DNA from: Salvia splendens
Lineage: Eukaryota > Streptophyta > Magnoliopsida > Lamiales > Lamiaceae
Reading direction: 5' to 3'
Length of the DNA: 64,000 bases
NCBI RefSeq assembly: GCF_004379255.2
Contig: NC_056046.1
Coordinates: 9,424,001-9,488,000 of the forward strand
The position numbers and the translations under genes were made by a program. Shown in pieces: positions 23,201-34,268 of this stretch (positions are counted from its first letter, which is position 1; every line of letters begins with the position of its first letter). The notes beneath the pieces are model-generated. The model made no database searches and was not told the origin of the DNA. It was given only the letters and a program-made list of their open reading frames with translations.

Positions 23201-23788
23201 CCATGAAGATTCATTTATCTGACTATCTTCTTTGTTTGGGTTTGTTTTGCAAAACAGGACGCTATCACAATCGTAAAGCAACAGTGCAGTGATTTTGTGA
23301 TGACTAGAAATATCCAGTGTTGTGAGATGCTTGAAGATGTTCAGAAGCAGATGTCTGGTCTTAGTTTCCAGGATGGAAAAAACACTGCTAGTTACTCATT
23401 TGCTTCTGCTGGGCAGCCTCATCAGACTCAGAGAATCAATTCTCAACAGCAGCAGGATCCGGGGTACATGCCACACTCATCTCAACCTCCGGTTTCCACT
23501 TACCAACCACCACAGCAGCCAACTATGCCCGTATATTCTCAAACTCCTCCATATAGAAGCCAGCAACAACCTACACCTCCCTATCATGCACCTGTTTCAA
23601 GTTCATACCAGCCTCCCCAACAGCAACAACCTCCAGCGAGCCATGAATATGGGCAACCTGCATATCCTGGTTGGCGGGGTCAATACTACAATGCCCCTCC
23701 TCAGCAAGCTGGATCAATACCGCGCCCTCCTTACACTATTACACCTCCATATCCACCTTCCAATCAGAGTGACTACCACAGACAGTGA
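15425..23788 (+). CDS. ALIX: ALIX / BRO1-domain endosomal sorting protein
   Basis: Nine exons splice in one frame: 15425-15794, 16254-16561, 17347-18300, 19114-19203, 19602-19670, 20626-20766, 21623-21671, 22548-22651 and 23258-23788 (2,616 nt, 871 residues). The N-terminal BRO1 domain shows LYRPLRNFIAINYSEREAQN, SFTWFDAFKNRQKASQQNVH and EKAAVLFNLGAVHSQMGLSF. A V-shaped coiled-coil region follows (about residues 400-690). The C terminus is a proline/glutamine/tyrosine-rich tail (about 730-871) with many PPQQ and TPPY motifs. This is the domain order of plant ALIX, which binds ESCRT-III (SNF7) and deubiquitinases at late endosomes in vacuolar sorting of ubiquitinated cargo. All splice sites are canonical and no frame damage is visible. 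The introns contain local duplications and a 28-base C tract. Confidence 0.93.
18524..18580 (+). repeat. Short tandem duplication in ALIX intron 3
   Basis: ATCTTTATCATACACCTAAT plus AAGGAATC occurs twice back to back, separated by a couple of bases. Non-coding. Confidence 0.75.
18790..19035. mobile_element. Diverged Stowaway-like MITE in ALIX intron 3
   Basis: A left arm CTCCCTTAGTTCCTTAAAAC and a right arm ...GGGATGGGTGGAG followed by TA form imperfect inverted ends around an AT-rich core. The ends are degenerate and the limits approximate. Confidence 0.45.
19725..20035 (+). repeat. Tandem duplication in ALIX intron 5
   Basis: Two copies of about 150 bp, each containing GCACATTCCA/GCGCATTCCA, ATGTGGCC, CATGTTTCT, a CATGATCTGAG phrase and CATTGGGCATATG. 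Non-coding, moderately diverged. Confidence 0.65.
20261..20288 (+). repeat. Poly-C homopolymer of 28 bases in ALIX intron 5
   Basis: An uninterrupted run of 28 C, bounded by CACAAT and AATCAAATG. Long C runs are rare in AT-rich plant introns, and the exact length is likely unstable or mis-called. Confidence 0.9.
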
Positions 23789-24406
23789 ATTTTGCTTACT
23801 ATCTGTGTCAATGACTTCATATTGATTTCCTCCAATATCATTGTTCAGACATTAGAGAGATTGTGGTGTCGGCTTCTTCAATATTGAACTGTAACTGCTC
23901 TTGCAAATGTGTTGCGTACCTAGAGTTTGTGGTTTATTCATTATTTTGTGTATCATTATAGATGTTTAGCACCTCAGTTGTATATGATAACAATTGTGTG
24001 CTTGTGTGCTTTTTCCTATATATAGCTATAATATAAATATTCCATACTATCGGAGCTTCTTTTGTTACCACTGTAATTACAACTTGTGGAATCCCTGAGT
24101 TTAATTTTCTGTGAGTTGTTTTAGTTTGACACTCGTATAATGTTGTATTGTAACATGCTCTTATCAGGTTAAAGGGTTTTTACCATGCAGCATATGTGAT
24201 TGATGCATCAGTAAATTATTCATATACTTCCTGAATATCCATTGAAAGTTTCAGGATTCACCCTAAATATTGCTAGTGTACATAACTTTATTCTGTAGAA
24301 TATCTAGCAAACCCAAATGGGTAGCACAGTACAAGCTGATAACAGTTTAGATGGACTTTGCTTTTGATATGGGATGTGGCTCTATATAAGAAAAATATTA
24401 GGGTTA
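23789..24406. other. Intergenic between convergent ALIX and SABATH genes
   Basis: Contains the 3' UTRs of ALIX (+) and the methyltransferase (-). No gene, RNA or repeat recognised. Confidence 0.5.
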
Positions 24407-26086
24407 TCACTCAGCTTTGCGCTTGAGGAGTACAAATATTATTATTGATTTCTCATTGTCAGGGTCCAGGAAATGTGGTGAAGCTGCAATTTTCTTCTCG
24501 TAGCAGTCAAATAGTCCATCCATGACTACACTTCCAAAGTGATTTATCAGCATTCCCTCAAAGACTGCCCTGAGGTATGTGGCTCGTGCTTTAGCACTGC
24601 ACAAGGTGCGCTTCCCTGGATTGTCAAGTATTTCCATCCTTTCGATAGTGAAACTGTTACTCCTCTCAATTATCTCCTTCAGCTCTTGGGGGATGGTAAA
24701 ATACAATGGAAAGTTGAACGTGTCTACCTTTTGTTTGCTAATTATTCCCTGAAAATATGTTGAATTAGCACTTTATAACTATCTTTTGGTGCCTTAAAAA
24801 AAAACTTTTTCCTTAGGCATATCTGATTCTCTCCGTGTGTGCGTCTCTCTCCCTTTTCAAATATGTATAGTGTTTAGATGGCTTAGTCAGAATATAATGC
24901 CTTTATTTGCTAGAGATTTCTCTATTTCGGGTTTCTGTTTATAGGAACATGTTTGAAGGAGATATATGGTTTTCTAGGCAGAATATTAGGGTGTACAATG
25001 ATGTTGTAGAACTAGAATTATGTCCCATTAACAAAAAAAGGGTAGGCAATTTGTTATCTTTTTTAGAAAGTGAATATCGAACTTCACCTTATTGGCCATA
25101 TCCAATAGGCAAGAACCTAGAAGATCAATTTCCGTTGGGGTAGTGAAGGATGTGGCGGAGCTCTTAAAAGCAGGGTCTGCAGGAACTAGAAGAGCCATTA
25201 GTCCTCCAGCCACCAGCTCCTCTGCCCTAGCTTCTAGGAATGACTTGATATCATGAGCATAATGATGCGAATAGGCCTCAACCACTTCTTGTTTGGCCCC
25301 TGTGTAGTGAACCTTGCCTTTGTTCCATGCCGGAGACATATGGTCTGCCACAGCCTTTGGCACTTGAGAAAGCCAGTTAAGGGCACAAGTGCAGTAAGCA
25401 AAATCAAGGGATGCCTTGGGGAAAAGGCGACCATGAAAAGGACCAGGCACTCCTGCAGCATAAAAATTTATTTGGGGTGGGAGTGATCGGAAAAGGGTGT
25501 TGAAATCGTTCATTAGCTGATCATTGAAGAACACATGAAACTCGGGGATTTGGGTAATTCGCCCTTTTTCTGCTATTAGCTTCTTCTCAATGGCTTGAGT
25601 GATTATCTGAAAATAAGGAAATGAGTTCCTTCCTGTTGAACAGCCAAAATCAGCAATCCGGAAAGTTGATGTTTGGGTTGAAGAGAGGTGGCTAATATCA
25701 AGTTTGGCTGCTATTCCTTCTTCAATTACTGGCTTTGCAACATCTATTACTCCTCTCTGCAGTAAAAGGAGAAAACAGGTTAGAAACTAACAAAGTAATT
25801 TCTTGATCTTAGATTTCTGTTTCTTACCATCATTAATAAGTTACCAAAATATACATCGGTAACTGAAATGTAAAGATATTTTTACCTGGTAAGAAGAGTT
25901 TTGTGCATAGCTATACTGTCCCCCTCCACCATTCATGGCGTAGAGGCCTAACAATGAGCTTTCCTTAGTTGGGCTGCCCATATTCAGCTCTGTTCTGCGG
26001 TTTGAATCCGTTAGGGAGCTGGATGTGATTCGGACACAAGTCCGAGGGTGTTGGAAGCAATGAAGAGTAGCATAATACTGAGCCAT
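24407..26086 (-). CDS. SABATH-family S-adenosylmethionine-dependent carboxyl methyltransferase
   Basis: Three minus-strand exons: 25936-25886 (or from an upstream ATG at 26086), 25756-25088 and 24748-24407. From 25936 the protein has 353 residues, usual for the family. Landmarks in order: NGGGGQYSYAQNSSYQ, the SAM site RIADFGCSTGRNSFPYFQII, EFHVFFNDQLMNDFNTLFRS, VPGPFHGRLFP, NWLSQVP and PAWNKGKVHYTGAKQEVV. SABATH enzymes methylate carboxyl groups (salicylate, jasmonate, IAA, gibberellin, loganic acid) or purine nitrogens. The PAWNKGKVHYT block resembles the loganic-acid/At5g38100-type clade, so a small terpenoid or unknown acid substrate is my guess. The motif usually read SSYSLHWLSQVP is here CTCALNWLSQVP, with H replaced by N. 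A TATAAATA lies at about 26126-26133. The ATG at 26086 is the first in-frame one after it, in good context, adding 50 residues. Confidence 0.88.
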
Positions 26087-26125
26087 GTTTGTGTTAGCGT
26101 CTGTTGCATGGGGTTGTGTTGTGGA

Positions 26126-26133
26126 GTAGTTAT
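26126..26133 (-). promoter_or_regulatory. Putative TATA box of the SABATH gene
   Basis: TATAAATA on the minus strand, about 45 bp upstream of the in-frame ATG at 26086. It implies that an ORF extension starting at 26143 is promoter, not coding. Confidence 0.5.
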
Positions 26134-26143
26134 TTATAGACAA

Positions 26144-27937
26144 TCTGCATGCGCTTCACATTTGTGCTTCAATTATAATAAAGCATCAACTAGTAATAGA
26201 ATAATACCAATAGAATAATACCAAGTGTTATAGCTATTTATAAATATAGTTTACGAGTAAATTCATGTATTATTTGTCGAAGAGAGAGAGACGTCTGACC
26301 TTAGCTGATAGTTCAATCCATCATAATGCATATGGCGGCGGTTGTTTGACTGAAGAAGAAATGATAGATAAATTTTATGATTTGGTCAAAAAAAAAAGAA
26401 AAAGAAAAGTAAAAGCCTCTAAATTTTTTTTATCATTTGCTCTGGAAATACTAGTTAGTTAGCGTATGAGGAGTGGGCTATTGGCGGACCTAGAAGGGGC
26501 GGCGGGAAAGAATCCTAGAATTAATAATTTTATAATCAGGACTAATAGTTAATTAAAAATAATTAAGATTTTCATTAGTACTTCTCATTTAAACGCTGCA
26601 TTACACTCTCATCAAGGCGCATCGCACACACCACAACACTCTTGCATCCATCGTCGCGCTGCGCTGCGCTGCAACTAAGTCCTCCATAAATCCCGAATAT
26701 AGAATATGGGTTCCAAAAGTCTAGGCCCACCCCTGTTTATGACTTTTTTATTTTTTTTCCTCTTCACATCTTTTCTTTGTTTAGCAACTACTATAAGACA
26801 AGTGTTTGTCTACGTATTCTTAATTGTATTGAGGAATCAAAGTCCATGTAACTGGCTAACCTATTCATCTGACCTCGCCCTCGGTGAACACTTCCATATC
26901 ACTCTTTTGACAAGTGTTTTGCAGACATGTCCGTCTCAGTATTATAAAAATAGTATAGAAAATTTATAATTCGAAACAATTTAAAAAATTGATATTAAAC
27001 CAGTTTTCTAGTTTTTTTTGCATACTATGTATGGCCTGAAATTGAATACATACACGCCTAGCTGTGAACCTACGGAAACCAGCAGTTTCGATTTTGTGAA
27101 AAACCAAAATCAAGGTTATGGTTAGACACCTGTTTAAGCAGTTTTGATTTCGAGAAAACTAAAATGAAGGTTATGGTTAGACTGAGACACCACCGGTTTA
27201 CGCAGAATAGCGGCTACCTCTGTCAGCCTCTTGCAAACATAGGCTACACTGACCCTAGGTCCTAGACCCTTACACATTGGCAAATCCTCCACATAACCCT
27301 CCTTAACTCATATGTTGGTGTTCCAATTTTGATCCGGTAGTAAAAAAAATACTTACTTTATTCCACTCAAATTAACATATTTTTACTAATGTTTCATGCA
27401 AATGGACATTCTTATAAAAATGAAAACATTTTTCTGTGACATATTTTAATCCACTTAATACATTAAACAATAGTACTAGTACATAGATTTTCATGCTGAA
27501 AATGAAATATTTTGCTTTGAATGGAAATAGATACTAGGAAAGTAAGGCGAACAAAAAAAGGTTAGTCTCACGTCAAATAGACTACTCTTTACCATTTGGT
27601 TCAAAGTAGTTTTCTTTGAAATCAACATCGATTCTTTTCTCATATTGTACAGAAAGCAATATAAATAACTAATCAAGTTTTAGTACTCCCTCCGTCCCGG
27701 ACTATTTGCACTTATTTCCTTTCTGGGCGTCCCAAGTTATTTGCACTCTTTCCATTTTTAGTAAAAATTATCATCTATAGCCGCAATTGTTGACTTTGCT
27801 TTACACTCATTCCTTAATCTTCGTGCCGAAAAGGAAATGTGCTAGTAGTCCGGGACGAAGGGAGTATTTAGTAAACAGGAGATTCAAATAATAAGGAAAC
27901 TACAAAAAATTGCTGTTAGAACAGTTGAAGAGTTAGC
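26144..27937. other. Intergenic, AT-rich, with one Stowaway MITE and a small duplication
   Basis: Includes a duplicated AAGGTTATGGTTAGAC phrase (about 27082-27190), a CGCTGCGCTGCGCTGC microrepeat near 26657, and the Stowaway MITE at 27686-27864. No gene supported; ORFs here are short and AT-driven. Confidence 0.5.
27686..27864. mobile_element. Stowaway MITE
   Basis: Inverted ends CTCCCTCCGTCCCGGACTA and (right, as read) TAGTCCGGGACGAAGGGAG, with TA on each side (27684-27685, 27865-27866). 179 bp. The near-perfect termini suggest a young copy. Confidence 0.9.
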
Positions 27938-28029
27938 ATAATCAAAAGAGTTCTTTCTTTTTTTGTTATAGCCCACTAATGGAATTCCATTTTAATGAAG
28001 GAGATTAGATTTATTCAGAAGGGAGGAGT

Positions 28030-28172
28030 GACGCATAAGAGTTATGCGTCGTTATTAATGATACACACAACCCTTATGCGTCTTTCGTTAATGAAACACA
28101 AGGGTTATGCGTCGTTCAAAGACGCATAATGCTTATGCGTCATTAACGAAAGACGCATAATGGTTGTGCATC
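28030..28172. repeat. Left palindrome array of the MULE
   Basis: About five units of the 21-bp GACGCATAA..TTATGCGTC type, two of them degraded to a half palindrome. Spacing is less regular than in the right array. It mirrors the right array across the element. Confidence 0.8.
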
Positions 28173-28426
28173 TTTCAGTCAACTTTTAACACCCAGAAGG
28201 CAAAAGCAGCGCACAGAATACAATTTCATTTCCTCTCTCGGGTTTCCGGCGATTTCCAACGTTATCTTCATAAGATCCAGTAATTTGTTCATCAATTTAG
28301 CTACATTCATCATTATTCATGTTTATTTTGCTTTCATTTGTTAGTTTTACCAAATTTATAAAATTAGGGCTTGTAGGAAAAATGTTCATAATTGTTGTTG
28401 TTTTAAATGTTTTTGATGCAGAAATC

Positions 28427-29116
28427 ATGCAAGTATTTGTGAGTTTGTATTGGGGTGGTAGAGTAGTTCAACTACCACATATGGGTATTGGTTATAAACC
28501 ACCTCGTGCGAGGAGCTCCATCATATTAAATTCATGTGTTTCCTATTATGAATTGGTAGCAATGATATGTGATGCAATGAGAATAGATATGAACCAACAC
28601 ACAATTGAATTATTATGGAGACAATGTATAGTCTTTGCTTCCGGTATGAGTTATACATGTTCTGTGATTTGCAATGATGAAAGTGTGATGTATATGTTCA
28701 ACAATGCTCAAAATTCAAGTGGGTGTATTGAATTATTTGTTGAGTATTCACCTGTGAGGAGTTCAGAAATCCCACCAGTTGTTGATTATGGTATTGGATC
28801 ATCTGCGAGGGTTGAACAAATGAGCTTTGATTGTGGTATTGGATCATCTGCGAGGGTGGAGCATATGAGCTTTGATCGTAGTATGAATGAGCAGAGAGAT
28901 GTTGTAGATGTTGCTGATGTTGGTGTTGGATTGAACGATGAGGTAGAAGTTGGCACTGCCCAAACCTTACTCTCCGTCCTCATCGGCCTTCCACATTCAA
29001 CCACGCCCCCCAACATCAAGCCAATACATCACATTTTCATGTATTGGCACTGCCCAAACTTTACTCTCTGTCCTACGAACTCTCAACACATTTGTTGTGA
29101 CATTTGCCGACAATGA
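28427..29116 (+). pseudogene. MULE transposase N-terminal-like fragment
   Basis: A frame from the ATG at 28427 (MQVFVSLYWGGRVVQLPHMG) runs about 110 well-formed residues, including SCVSYYELVAMICDAMRIDM and ELLWRQCIVFASGMSYTCSV and IELFVEYSPVRS. This resembles the variable N-terminal region before the transposase domain in plant MuDR-type proteins. The open frame also extends upstream to 28319, where a GATGCAG acceptor-like site suggests an intron. After residue 110 comes a tandem duplication (GIGSSARVEQMSF / GIGSSARVEHMSF), then sequence that looks non-coding (from about 28950). No catalytic core follows. I read it as the surviving 5' end of an internally deleted transposase. Confidence 0.45.
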
Positions 29117-29404
29117 GGCTGAAATGTGTTCGTTTTGATGAAATAGTAATGATGGATCCTCATGTCCATAACATAACTGTTGTTTGGAACTTGCAGATGC
29201 CATCTACTTCAAAACATTCACCCAATATTCAATTTTTTTCATAAAAACTCAACAATCTAACTAAATTGCAACTTCAATTGACAACGACAATCTATATTCC
29301 AATTTGGAGACATCATCAAGATTCAAATTAGGCAACAAAAGGGGCGCAATTATAAAACCTGAATCAATTATTTCTACCCATTTAATTATATGCATATGAA
29401 ATAC

Positions 29405-29620
29405 ACAAATTACGGAAAATCGACCAAAAAATCCATCAATTTCATCATAAACCCTAATTTTGCTAAATAATATGCATATGAAATACACAAATTACGGAAA
29501 ATCCTCCAAAAATTTTCATCAATTTCATCATAATCCCTAAGTATATGCAACAAAACAACAAAAATCGACCAAAAATCCATCAATTTCATCATAAACCCTA
29601 ATTTTGCTAAATTACGGAAA
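29405..29620. repeat. Direct repeats in the MULE interior
   Basis: The phrase AAATTACGGAAAATCGACCA / ATCCATCAATTTCATCATAA / ACCCTAATTTTGCTAA occurs about three times with variations. Non-coding. Confidence 0.7.
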
Positions 29621-29821
29621 ACCTGCACAAATTAAGCCATAAATGATGTATTTAGCCAAATTTAAGAACAATTACCGGAATATGGTTGCAAAATGGTGGG
29701 AATTCGCCAGAAATTGCTGGGAATCGTCGGAATTTGCCGGGAATCGTCGCTTGGGTCGCGACTTTCTGTCTGTGATGCGAAGTGTTTCTGCCTTCTCTGC
29801 CTGTTTTAAAACCCGCTGGAA

Positions 29822-30060
29822 GACGCATAAGCTTTATGCGTCACTACCCAAAGACGCATAAGTGTTATGCGTCGCTAAGGAAAGACGCATAATGCTTATG
29901 CGTCGCTATTTAAAGACGCATAATGCTTATGCGGCACTAAACAACTACGCATAATGGTTATGCGTCACTAAACAACGACGCATGATGGTTATGCGTCACT
30001 AAGCAACGACGCATGATGGTTATGCGTCTCTCCTAGAACGACGCATAATGGTTGTGCGTC
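29822..30060. repeat. Right palindrome array: eight 21-bp palindromes at 31-bp period
   Basis: Units start at 29822, 29853, 29884, 29915, 29946, 29977, 30008 and 30040. Each is close to GACGCATAATGGTTATGCGTC, separated by about 10 bp of related but variable spacer (ACTAAACAAC, GCTAAGGAAA and so on). Spacing is exactly 31 bp seven times running, then 32. Each unit could form a short hairpin or bind a dimer. Confidence 0.95.
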
Positions 30061-30307
30061 ACTCCCTGAGTCGGAATGCAACTAAAGCTCTTCATTAAAA
30101 TGGAATTCCATTAACATGCATTACCAAAATAAGAAAGAACTCATAATAAAAAATGCTGATCGAAGCCATGCATGCATTTAGTTAGTGCTGCTGCTATGTC
30201 GTCTTCCTCCTTTTCCCAACACCTCTCTCTCTATATATGTGCAAAATTCACAACAACTTTGCTCAACTAATCGGTTAATATAATTTCTACAAAATCACTG
30301 GTAAAAA

Positions 30308-32149
30308 ATGGAGAGGCAGTTGCTGCTCGTCTCCCTAAGTCTATTTCTTCTAGCAGCTTCCGCCATCTGATCTAAAATTCCGGCAATTTTCATATTTGGG
30401 GATTCCATCTTCGATGCCGGAAACAACCGCTACATCCCAAATTGCACCGTTCAGGCTGATTTCCCGCCCTATGGATCCAGCTTCTTCGGCCGCCCCACCG
30501 GAAGATTCACCAACGGCAGAACCGTCGCCGACTTCATCTGTAAGTCCACACACACACACAGAGATTAATTTATTGGGAAATTGATCGGTGAATTAAGTGT
30601 GTGTGTGCAGCTGAGTATTTAGGCATTCCACTGCAAAAGCCATACATGGAGATGATGAACGGAACGGGAAAGAAATTTCCGGCGAACGGAATCAACTTCG
30701 CCAGCGCCGGCAGCGGAGTTCTTCCGTCCACCAATAAATTATCTGTCAGTATATTTTACCTCTTTTATTTTCTCTCTCTCTTAAATTACATAGCTTCATC
30801 AAATTTTTGAATATGAAAATCATTCTCTTGATTAAAAGTTTGATAATTATATATCCGAATGCGTTGTTTCTAAGAGCATCTCCAACCATTTCCACTAAAA
30901 CTCAAACTTATTTTAGAGTAAATATGACATCAAATATGATTTTACTTAAACCATTTACACTAAACTCAAACTTAAAAGAATATTCTCTATATTATGTTTT
31001 TTTTACTCACAAAATTTAAAAAACTTTTAGGTTTGAGTTTAATGTACGTAAACCTAAAGATAAGTATTTATTTTCTCAAAAACAAAAAATGAGATTAGTT
31101 TTTGAGTAATATTGAAGCTAATTACCTATCTCATTTTAGGTTTTAATGTACCTTTGAAGATGGTTCAAGTTCCAATAAATTGAAGGGCATGTTTGGTCGT
31201 GGAATATTTGTTGGTGTGATGAGAAATTACAGGAGAATATGTTCTTGGCTTGTGGGCATGAAAACATGAAATTTTATGTTGATTACAAATATATATGTTG
31301 ATAAATTAAATTGTATGAAATGTGCAGGGAGTGACAGCAATCCAAGTCCAATTGCAACAATTCAAATCACGAGCCCAACAAAATCAAATAGACAGAAAAG
31401 TCGTAAAAGATTCCTTGTTCTTGATAGAATCAGGATCGAACGACATATTTAGCTACTTCGATCCATCTACCTCAACACCTGATGCCTATATGCAATCCAT
31501 GCTCGGACAAATCCACAACTTCGTCGATAACATCGTCTGCCTTGGGGCCCGCCGTGTCGCCTTGTTCGGACTAGGCCCGGTCGGCTGCGTCCCGGCTAGG
31601 TCCAATCTGCCTGGTGCCCCCCTCGGAAAATGCTACGACAAGCTGAATAAAATGGTCAAGAAATACAACATGGGGTTGCAGAATTTGGTGAAAGATTTGG
31701 CTCGCACACACCCCGGCACCATCGCTGTTTTTGGACATGTTTATGAAACTATCCAAACCTATCGAGCACATCCTACGCATTATGGTCATTTCTTCTGCTC
31801 TTTTAATTTCAAAATTACCATTAGACTAAAAAAATACTACCAGTAGTAAATGAATTTCCATGTGGGAGTGTCCCAAAATTGAAGACCTAGCCTGTAGTTT
31901 TGGTGGCCTGAGAAAAAATGGGCCGTCCCATCTCGGCCCACTACTGAGAATTTTGATGTTAATGTTGTAGTTAATTGATAAATTTGATTGTGTTGAACAG
32001 GGTTTGTGGATGTGGATATGGGAAACTAGGAGGACAGGAGCAAGGTGGGCTACAAATTGTGCAAGAAGAATCCAAATGAATACTACTTGTTTTGGGATTA
32101 CTTTCATCCATCGGAACGTACTTATAAGCTCATTAGCAATGCCTTGTGA
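30308..32149 (+). pseudogene. GDSL esterase/lipase with nonsense and frameshift damage
   Basis: Four exons: 30308-30539, 30611-30744, 31328-31784 and 32001-32149. The start MERQLLLVSLSLFLLAASAI is a normal signal peptide, but codon 21 is TGA (30368-30370). After it the frame is open: PAIFIFGDSIFDAGNN (GDSL serine block), FASAGSGVLPS, ESGSNDIF (block III GND-like) and LGARRVALFGLGPVGCVPAR. In the last exon the in-frame reading hits TAG (32031-32033), while another frame reads the expected CGYGKLGGQEQ-type block. The terminal FWDYFHPSERTYKL (catalytic Asp/His) returns in the first frame, implying paired small indels. The family comprises secreted serine hydrolases acting on acyl esters. Exon structure is preserved, so inactivation appears recent. 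Confidence 0.85.
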
Positions 32150-33040
32150 CTTACTGTCATCTAAACTATGAGGATGGTTTATGTTATGCCGAAATGTTAT
32201 CGGAGTATAAATTTTGGATTTGGATCATGAAGAATATATGGTGTATGCAATATGCATGATGCATCCTTCTATTGCTAACTACTACTACAATTTTAGGCAA
32301 AAGGCTAGCTGATAATGATGACTAACAATAAGTTATATTTACGGGTTGTAAAAGTTGGGGAATATACTTCCCAATTCTAGAGAAGAGCTCTCTTAACCAA
32401 TTTGGAACGAACACTGAATCAATTTATTGAAATTGAAGTGAGACCGATTTAAATAGAATATTCACCTAACTTTAGAGAATAAGTTCGAAGACATAATGTG
32501 ACTGGTTTGGTCCAACTCCAATTATGAATCTAGAAGGCCACCATGGCCTCATTTATTTAATTTGGGGTGTTTTCCTTGACAAGAAGAAATATTCGTTGAA
32601 ACTCGTTGATTAGTATGCACCAACCTTCGAGTCAACACTTGGCAAATGTAGAATTTATGACCCTTTCTTATATAAATGACGTGTATGAACATATGATTAT
32701 AATGAAACAAAAATGATATAATCATTTACATATCGGTATGGTCTTATCCCATGTATTCAATCAAGCCCAGCCACATATCTCCCTAAATTTTTTTTATAAA
32801 AAACGAAGTTCATAGTATAATAATTAGCATAACGGTGTGGTCTCATGGATAAGTGAATATGACAATAATCAGTCCTTGAAAATTGAAATAACTACATCTC
32901 AGTATCTATCTTAATCTAACATGCAAGTTGAATGAAATCCTTAATGCTCTTTTTGAAAGGAAAATGGAAAGATGGAGTGTCTTTTACATTACTTTATTTT
33001 GAGTCTTTTAAGATATTTTTAGATATGAAATAATTAATTA

Positions 33041-33291
33041 CTTCCTCCGTCCATCATTAGGAGTCCCATTTTTTTTGATACGAGTTTTAAGAAATGTTAA
33101 GAGTGGGTGGAAAAAAGTTAGTGGAATAGGGGTCCCACTTGTATATATTAGTTTTAAATGAAATATGAGTAGAATGGATTAGTGGAAGGTGAGAGACCCT
33201 ATTACCATTTATGATAAAAAGTGAACCGAGACTCCTATTTGCGGACGGATTAAAATGAAAAAATGGGACTCTTATTCGCGGATGGAGGGAG
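33041..33291. mobile_element. Stowaway MITE
   Basis: Ends CTTCCTCCGTCCATCATTAG and GCGGATGGAGGGAG, with TA on each side (33039-33040, 33292-33293). About 251 bp. Near the right end the arm sequence ACTC.TATT.GCGGA is duplicated. Confidence 0.85.
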
Positions 33292-34037
33292 TAATCAATT
33301 TTGTCTTCCTAAAAATATTACTGTACAAGATAATAGTTTAGAGTTTTCTTAATAATTTTGTTTTAAGAATATTCTCCTGTATTGATATTCTTTTATTTTA
33401 AATATTTTCTTTAAAAAACATAATAAAATTATTTCCTTTTCACAATTTCTTATAATATGTAAATGTTTCATCCCATAAACTATGATATAAAGTTTTATCC
33501 TTGGAAGATGTGATCACACTATTTTTATTTCTGAATAAAAAAAGCAACAAGTTACACTTGCAAATTACTAATACTATTTATTTTGTGAATGGAAGAATCA
33601 TTGAATAGTATTCACATCATGTTCCTTTAAATTTTTGATGTTATTGGAATTGAGAATATTAAGAAAATATTGCAAATGAAAACATAAAAATCTACTTTGA
33701 TATTTGAATAATAGTAATAATGAATAAATTTTATTATGAACTTACATACTACAAGTTATTTTGGTCTTTTATATAATTTATTTGTCAACAAATCTTTGAC
33801 AACCTTAATCATATTGTAAATTTATGTTTGCATAATAGTACTATAATTTATCCTTTCAAGTTTAAATATGTATGTAGTCTTTAGGCATGCATTAAGTTGT
33901 GCTAAGATTTACAAGTAGAAAAAGTCATCGATTCTTATATGGTTATTGAGAGGTTCAAATAACATTCATTTAAGACATACTATATGACTGCGTTGTTTTA
34001 ATTTCGAATTGGTTTAAATTTTTTGTTTAAATTGTTA

Positions 34038-34268
34038 CTCCCTTCGTCCCAAGATAAGCGAAACATTTCTTATGATCACGGGATTTAAGGATTGATATTT
34101 AAAAAGTTCAAGTAGAGAGAGTAAGTATGAGAGAGAAAAAAATTGTGAAGTAAAGAGAGAAAAAGTAGGTAGAGAGTAAGAGATATTATTTTTTGCTAAA
34201 AAAATGACTCACTTATAGTAGGACGTCCCAAGAAGGAATATGACTTGCTTATCTTGGGACGGATGGAG
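34038..34268. mobile_element. Stowaway MITE
   Basis: Inverted ends CTCCCTTCGTCCCAAGATAA and TTATCTTGGGACGGATGGAG with TA duplications (34036-34037, 34269-34270). 231 bp, non-coding. Confidence 0.9.

Larger units (their letters stand above)
27948..30142 (+). mobile_element. Mutator-like element (MULE) with palindrome arrays at both ends
   Basis: A 2,195-bp element. The outer ends pair as inverted repeats of about 55 bp: GAGTTCTTTCTT...TAATGGAATTCCATTTTAAT on the left and its reverse complement at about 30088-30142. Flanks are a near-perfect 10-bp duplication, ATAATCAAAA (27938-27947) and ATAATAAAAA (30143-30152), in the MULE size range. The subterminal regions hold arrays of GACGCATAA..TTATGCGTC palindromes. 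The interior carries a partial transposase-like N-terminal domain and direct repeats, but no DDE catalytic core or MULE zinc finger is seen. Confidence 0.8.

Noticed and set aside
24500..25500. Plus-strand ORFs in the SABATH region
   Set aside because: Antisense shadows or intron sequence of the minus-strand methyltransferase.
29822..30060. CRISPR-like array (regular repeats with short spacers)
   Set aside because: The window is plant nuclear DNA; the repeats are palindromic, spacers are only 10 bp and related to each other, and the array is part of a MULE end.
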